Shown piece after piece: positions 61,246-64,000 of a stretch of DNA of 64,000 bases. The position numbers and the translations under genes are program-made. Positions within the stretch are counted from its first letter, which is position 1, and every line of letters starts with the position of its first letter. The DNA comes from Limnohabitans sp. 2KL-51 (lineage in GTDB: Bacteria > Pseudomonadota > Gammaproteobacteria > Burkholderiales > Burkholderiaceae_C): the NCBI RefSeq assembly GCF_003063645.1, contig NZ_NESJ01000002.1, positions 186,001 through 250,000 of the forward strand, written 5' to 3'. The notes beneath the pieces were generated by a model. It ran no database searches. It was given only the letters and a program-made list of their open reading frames with translations, and was not told where the DNA came from.

Positions 61246-61554
61246 ATGTCCCACTGCTCCACCTGCGGCGCTTGCTGCGTGAGCTTTCGGGTGGACTTTT
61301 CCGTTTACGAATACGAAGAAGGCGGCGGCGATGTGCCCGCAGGCTTGGCTTCGCCGATCACCGAGCACACCTGCCGCATGCGCGGCACCGACCACAGCCC
61401 GCCACGTTGTGCGGCGCTGTATGGCAAGACTGGCGAAAAAGCCATTTGCGGCATTTACGAATGGCGCCCATCGCCCTGTCGTGAGTTTGAAGAAGGCAGC
61501 CCCGCCTGTGAACAAGCCCGCCGCCGCCAAGGCCTGCCAGCGCTGAACGTCTGA
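61246..61554 (+). CDS. YkgJ-family cysteine-cluster protein
   Basis: The 102-residue protein starts MSHCSTCGACCVSF and has further Cys at TCRMR, RCAALYG, ICGIYEWRPSPCREF and PACEQ. This is the pattern of the YkgJ/CxxCxxCC family, thought to bind a metal or Fe-S cluster. The biological role is unknown. It lies 46 nt after argF on the same strand and before the kyn genes. Confidence 0.85.
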   Translation: MSHCSTCGACCVSFRVDFSVYEYEEGGGDVPAGLASPITEHTCRMRGTDHSPPRCAALYGKTGEKAICGIYEWRPSPCREFEEGSPACEQARRRQGLPALNV

Positions 61555-61567
61555 ATTCATTTTCACG

Positions 61568-61589
61568 GGTGTTGGAAATAACCGACACC
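61568..61589 (+). promoter_or_regulatory. candidate operator upstream of kynB
   Basis: GGTGTTGG, six bases AAATAA, and CCGACACC form a near-perfect 8-bp dyad centred 45 nt before the kynB ATG. Kyn operons are commonly controlled by an Lrp/AsnC-type KynR that senses kynurenine. This site is a candidate, and no regulator gene is in the window. Confidence 0.45.
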
Positions 61590-61622
61590 ACGGCTTTTAG
61601 CGCGGTGCTACCTTCACGCACG

Positions 61623-62249
61623 ATGAAAAAACTTTGGGACATTTCTCCGCCCGTGCAGGCGCACAGCCCAGTCTTTCCGGGCGACACACCTTACGTCCAG
61701 CAATGGGCCGCCACGCTGTCAGATACCTGCCCGGTGAACGTGAGCGCCATCACTCTATCGCCCCATGTGGGCGCGCATGCCGATGCCCCGCTGCATTACG
61801 ACCCTGAAGGTGCGGCCGTGGGCGCTTTGGACCTGCTGCCTTTTTTGGGCCACTGCCGCGTCATCCACGCGCTAAACGCCAGCCCGCTGATCACCCTTGC
61901 GCACTTGCAACACGCACTGGCCGATCTGCCCCCACGCGTGCTGGTACGCACTTACCGCCAGTTTCCGCTCGCGCAGTTCGACACCCAACTCACCGGCTTT
62001 GACCCCACCTGCGTGCAGCACCTGGCCGATCTGGGCGTTCAACTGATCGGCATCGACAGCGCCAGCATCGACCCGGCTGAGAGCAAGCAACTCCCCAGCC
62101 ACCAAGCCATCCGCCAGCGCGGCCTGCGCGTGCTGGAAAACCTGTTGCTCGACGAAGTGCCCGAAGGCGATTACGAGCTGATCGCCCTGCCCCTGAAACT
62201 CATGAGCGCCGACGCCAGCCCCGTGCGAGCGGTCTTGCGCGAACTTTGA
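61623..62249 (+). CDS. kynB: kynurenine formamidase (arylformamidase)
   Basis: The 208-residue metal-dependent hydrolase converts N-formylkynurenine to kynurenine and formate. The metal motif HVGAHADAP (about residue 45) and ISPPVQAHSPVFPGDTP near the N-terminus are diagnostic. The zinc ligand region DSASIDPAESKQLPSH is also seen. The ATG at 61623 gives the family start; the frame is open upstream through the operator. kynU follows 23 nt later. Confidence 0.95.
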   Translation: MKKLWDISPPVQAHSPVFPGDTPYVQQWAATLSDTCPVNVSAITLSPHVGAHADAPLHYDPEGAAVGALDLLPFLGHCRVIHALNASPLITLAHLQHALADLPPRVLVRTYRQFPLAQFDTQLTGFDPTCVQHLADLGVQLIGIDSASIDPAESKQLPSHQAIRQRGLRVLENLLLDEVPEGDYELIALPLKLMSADASPVRAVLREL

Positions 62250-62272
62250 ACAGTTTTTTAAAAGACACCTCC

Positions 62273-63559
62273 ATGATGAACCTCACCCCAAGCTTGCAAG
62301 ACTGCGAACTGCTGGACCAACAGGACCCGCTGCGCCCCTTGCGCGAGCAATTCGATTTGCCCCCCGGCGTGATCTACCTGGATGGCAACTCACTGGGCGT
62401 GCTGCCCAAAACCGCCCCGGCCCGCGTGGCCCATGCCGTGACGCACGAATGGGGTACCGACCTGATCAAAAGCTGGAACACCGCAGGCTGGTTCACCCTG
62501 CCCCAGCGCGTGGGCGACAAGATCGCACGCGTCATCGGCGCCCAGCCGGGTGAGGTGGTGGCCGCCGACAGCACCTCGATCAACCTGTTCAAAGTGTTGG
62601 CCGCAGCGCTGCACATCGCCAAAGCCGACCACCCGCACAAAACCAAAATCATCAGCGAGCGCAGCAACTTTCCGACCGACCTCTACATCGCCGAGGCCTT
62701 GTGCAAAGAGCGCGGCTACACCCTCCAACTGGTCGAAGCCCACGAAATCGCCGCCGCCCTGCAAGCCGATGTGGCGGTGCTGATGCTCACGCATGTGAAC
62801 TACCGTACCGGTGCCATGCACGACATGCAGGCCCTCACCGCGCAGGCCCACGCCCAAGGCACCCTCACGGTATGGGACCTAGCGCACAGTGCAGGCGCGG
62901 TGCCGGTCAACCTGAACGGCTCGGGGGCCGACTTTGCAGTGGGCTGCGGCTACAAATACTTGAACGGCGGCCCCGGCGCACCGGCTTTTGTATGGGTGCA
63001 CCCACAACACACCGACCGCTTTTGGCAACCGCTGGCCGGGTGGTGGGGCCATGCCGCGCCCTTTGCCTTCACACCCGACTACCAACCTGCCAAAGGCATC
63101 ACCCGCTACCAATGCGGCACCCAACCCATCTTGAGCCTCACGGCGCTGGACTGCGGCCTGGATGCTTTTTTGAGTGCCGAAGCACTGGGCGGCATGGCTG
63201 CGCTGCGCCAAAAGTCATTGGCGCTCACGGGTCTGTTCATGCAACTGGTGCGCACCCGCCTGCACGGGCACGGCTTTGGCATCGCCACCCCGGCCGAAGA
63301 AGCCCTGCGCGGCTCGCAAGTGAGCCTGACCCGGGCCGAGGGCGCTTACGCCATCGTGCAGGCCCTGATTGCGCGCGGCGTGATTGGTGACTTCCGGGCG
63401 GGCGATGGCGGCTTGCACGCCGACATCTTGCGCTTTGGTTTCACGCCGCTTTACATCGGCTACGCCGATGTGTGGCACGCGGCAGAACACCTTTGCCAGG
63501 TCATGCAAAGTGGTGAATGGCTGGGCACCCGCTTTGCCCAAAAGAACGCCGTGACCTGA
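62273..63559 (+). CDS. kynU: kynureninase
   Basis: The 428-residue PLP enzyme cleaves kynurenine to anthranilate and alanine. It contains [15 protein letters not shown], the PLP-phosphate region [29 protein letters not shown] with the cofactor Asp, and the Schiff-base Lys in [15 protein letters not shown]. Adjacent ATGs at 62273 and 62276 and a TTG at 62246 overlapping the kynB stop are possible starts. kynA begins 10 nt after the stop. Confidence 0.95.
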   Translation: MMNLTPSLQDCELLDQQDPLRPLREQFDLPPGVIYLDGNSLGVLPKTAPARVAHAVTHEWGTDLIKSWNTAGWFTLPQRVGDKIARVIGAQPGEVVAADSTSINLFKVLAAALHIAKADHPHKTKIISERSNFPTDLYIAEALCKERGYTLQLVEAHEIAAALQADVAVLMLTHVNYRTGAMHDMQALTAQAHAQGTLTVWDLAHSAGAVPVNLNGSGADFAVGCGYKYLNGGPGAPAFVWVHPQHTDRFWQPLAGWWGHAAPFAFTPDYQPAKGITRYQCGTQPILSLTALDCGLDAFLSAEALGGMAALRQKSLALTGLFMQLVRTRLHGHGFGIATPAEEALRGSQVSLTRAEGAYAIVQALIARGVIGDFRAGDGGLHADILRFGFTPLYIGYADVWHAAEHLCQVMQSGEWLGTRFAQKNAVT

Positions 63560-63569
63560 AAGCCCCGCC

Positions 63570-64000
63570 ATGAGTTCCTGCCCATTCTCCTCAGCCTCCG
63601 CCTCCAACACGGCAAGCACCAGCAAAGCGCCAGGCGAGCGCATCGTGCAAGAAGAAAAAGCCCAGCTCGACTTTGACGGTCGCATGAGCTACGGCGACTA
63701 CCTGCAGCTCGACGCCATCCTGAACGCACAACAACCGCTATCCCCCGACCACAACGAGATGCTGTTCATCGTGCAGCACCAAACCAGCGAATTGTGGATG
63801 AAGCTGATGCTGCACGAGTTGCAAGCGGCCATGCAGAATATTGCGGCCGACGAGCTGCCCGATGCGTTCAAGAAGCTCGCCCGCGTCAGCCGCATCATGG
63901 AGCAGCTGGTGCACGCCTGGGATGTGCTGGCCACCATGACACCCCCCGAGTACAGTGCTATCCGCCCTTATCTGGCGCAGTCCAGCGGCTTTCAAAGTTG
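63570..64000 (+). CDS. kynA: tryptophan 2,3-dioxygenase, 5' part
   Basis: The visible 143 codons match the N-terminal half of the heme enzyme that opens the indole ring of tryptophan to N-formylkynurenine. Clear blocks are [39 protein letters not shown] with the substrate-binding region, and [15 protein letters not shown]. The N-terminal 25 residues are Ser/Ala-rich. The gene is cut by the window edge; its heme-ligand His lies beyond. It is the third gene of kynB-kynU-kynA, supplying the first reaction of the pathway. Confidence 0.95.
   Translation, partial: MSSCPFSSASASNTASTSKAPGERIVQEEKAQLDFDGRMSYGDYLQLDAILNAQQPLSPDHNEMLFIVQHQTSELWMKLMLHELQAAMQNIAADELPDAFKKLARVSRIMEQLVHAWDVLATMTPPEYSAIRPYLAQSSGFQS

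Noticed and set aside
1..64000. tRNA, rRNA, CRISPR arrays and insertion sequences
   Set aside because: I looked for T-loop motifs, regularly spaced direct repeats, and transposase or integrase domains and saw none. A tRNA-scanning or CRISPR-finding program would settle it.

Overview
The window looks like a chromosomal core segment of a betaproteobacterium of the order Burkholderiales, most likely Comamonadaceae (a Limnohabitans/Rhodoferax-like freshwater organism). The evidence is the GC-rich coding DNA, the gene families and gene orders (glnA followed by ntrB-ntrC; rpsP-rimM-trmD-rplS; an AI-2E permease-hda-HAD-pcnB-folK operon divergent from purM; argD-argF; kynB-kynU-kynA) and a BktB-type thiolase. 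The genus is inference. There is no rRNA, tRNA, CRISPR array, prophage or insertion sequence. Genes are tightly packed on both strands, often with 4-nt stop/start overlaps.

Layout. 1-7.0 kb: an SRAP-like protein lacking its usual nucleophile, two 23S/tRNA pseudouridine synthases (RluE, RluA), a nitroreductase, a 46-residue basic protein, a DMT exporter, a TPR/NTF2 protein coupled to an L,D-transpeptidase, and a ferredoxin. 7.0-12.2 kb: a REP-like element, then ntrC, ntrB, a small secreted protein and glnA on the minus strand. glnA has a readable sigma-54 promoter with two upstream NtrC-type sites. 12.2-16.8 kb: a minus-strand run encoding a YVTN propeller, a NodB-fold deacetylase, a sterol-desaturase-type enzyme, an EI24 membrane protein and a CinA/MoaB-domain protein. 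16.9-24.0 kb: alpha/beta hydrolase, RsuA, DusC, a GNAT enzyme, a di-heme/tri-heme cytochrome c pair and a TPR-glycosyltransferase. 24.2-31.7 kb: SDR, BktB, RidA, PlsY, YbaK, a Tas-like aldo-keto reductase, an acyl-CoA synthetase and a hydrolase. 31.8-43.9 kb: an outer-membrane protein, prfB with its programmed frameshift, pepN, fbp, an NYN protein, NudL, an AmpE/CobD-like protein, rsgA, phhB, an M48 protease and orn. 44.2-48.7 kb: a DEAD-box helicase and the rplS/trmD/rimM/rpsP block. 48.7-58.8 kb: a decayed acetyltransferase, a TM2 protein, the folK-to-permease operon, purM, a SirB1-like protein, murJ, rpsT, a nested palindrome and a DUF3579 protein. 58.8-64 kb: argD-argF, a cysteine-cluster protein and the start of the kynurenine pathway; kynA runs off the edge.

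Functional themes are translation and RNA modification (RluE, RluA, RsuA, DusC, RF2, RsgA, TrmD, RimM, S16, L19, S20, Orn, PcnB, helicase), nitrogen assimilation (GlnA/NtrBC), cell-envelope synthesis (L,D-transpeptidase, MurJ, PlsY, deacetylase) and amino-acid metabolism (ArgD/ArgF, KynB/KynU/KynA).

I did not find a convincing wholly new multigene system. The features most worth follow-up are the divergent SRAP protein, the nested palindrome after rpsT, the terminator embedded in a signal-peptide coding region between glnA and ntrB, the possible argD leader attenuator, the REP-like and dispersed intergenic repeats, and the relic acetyltransferase beside the rpsP promoter.
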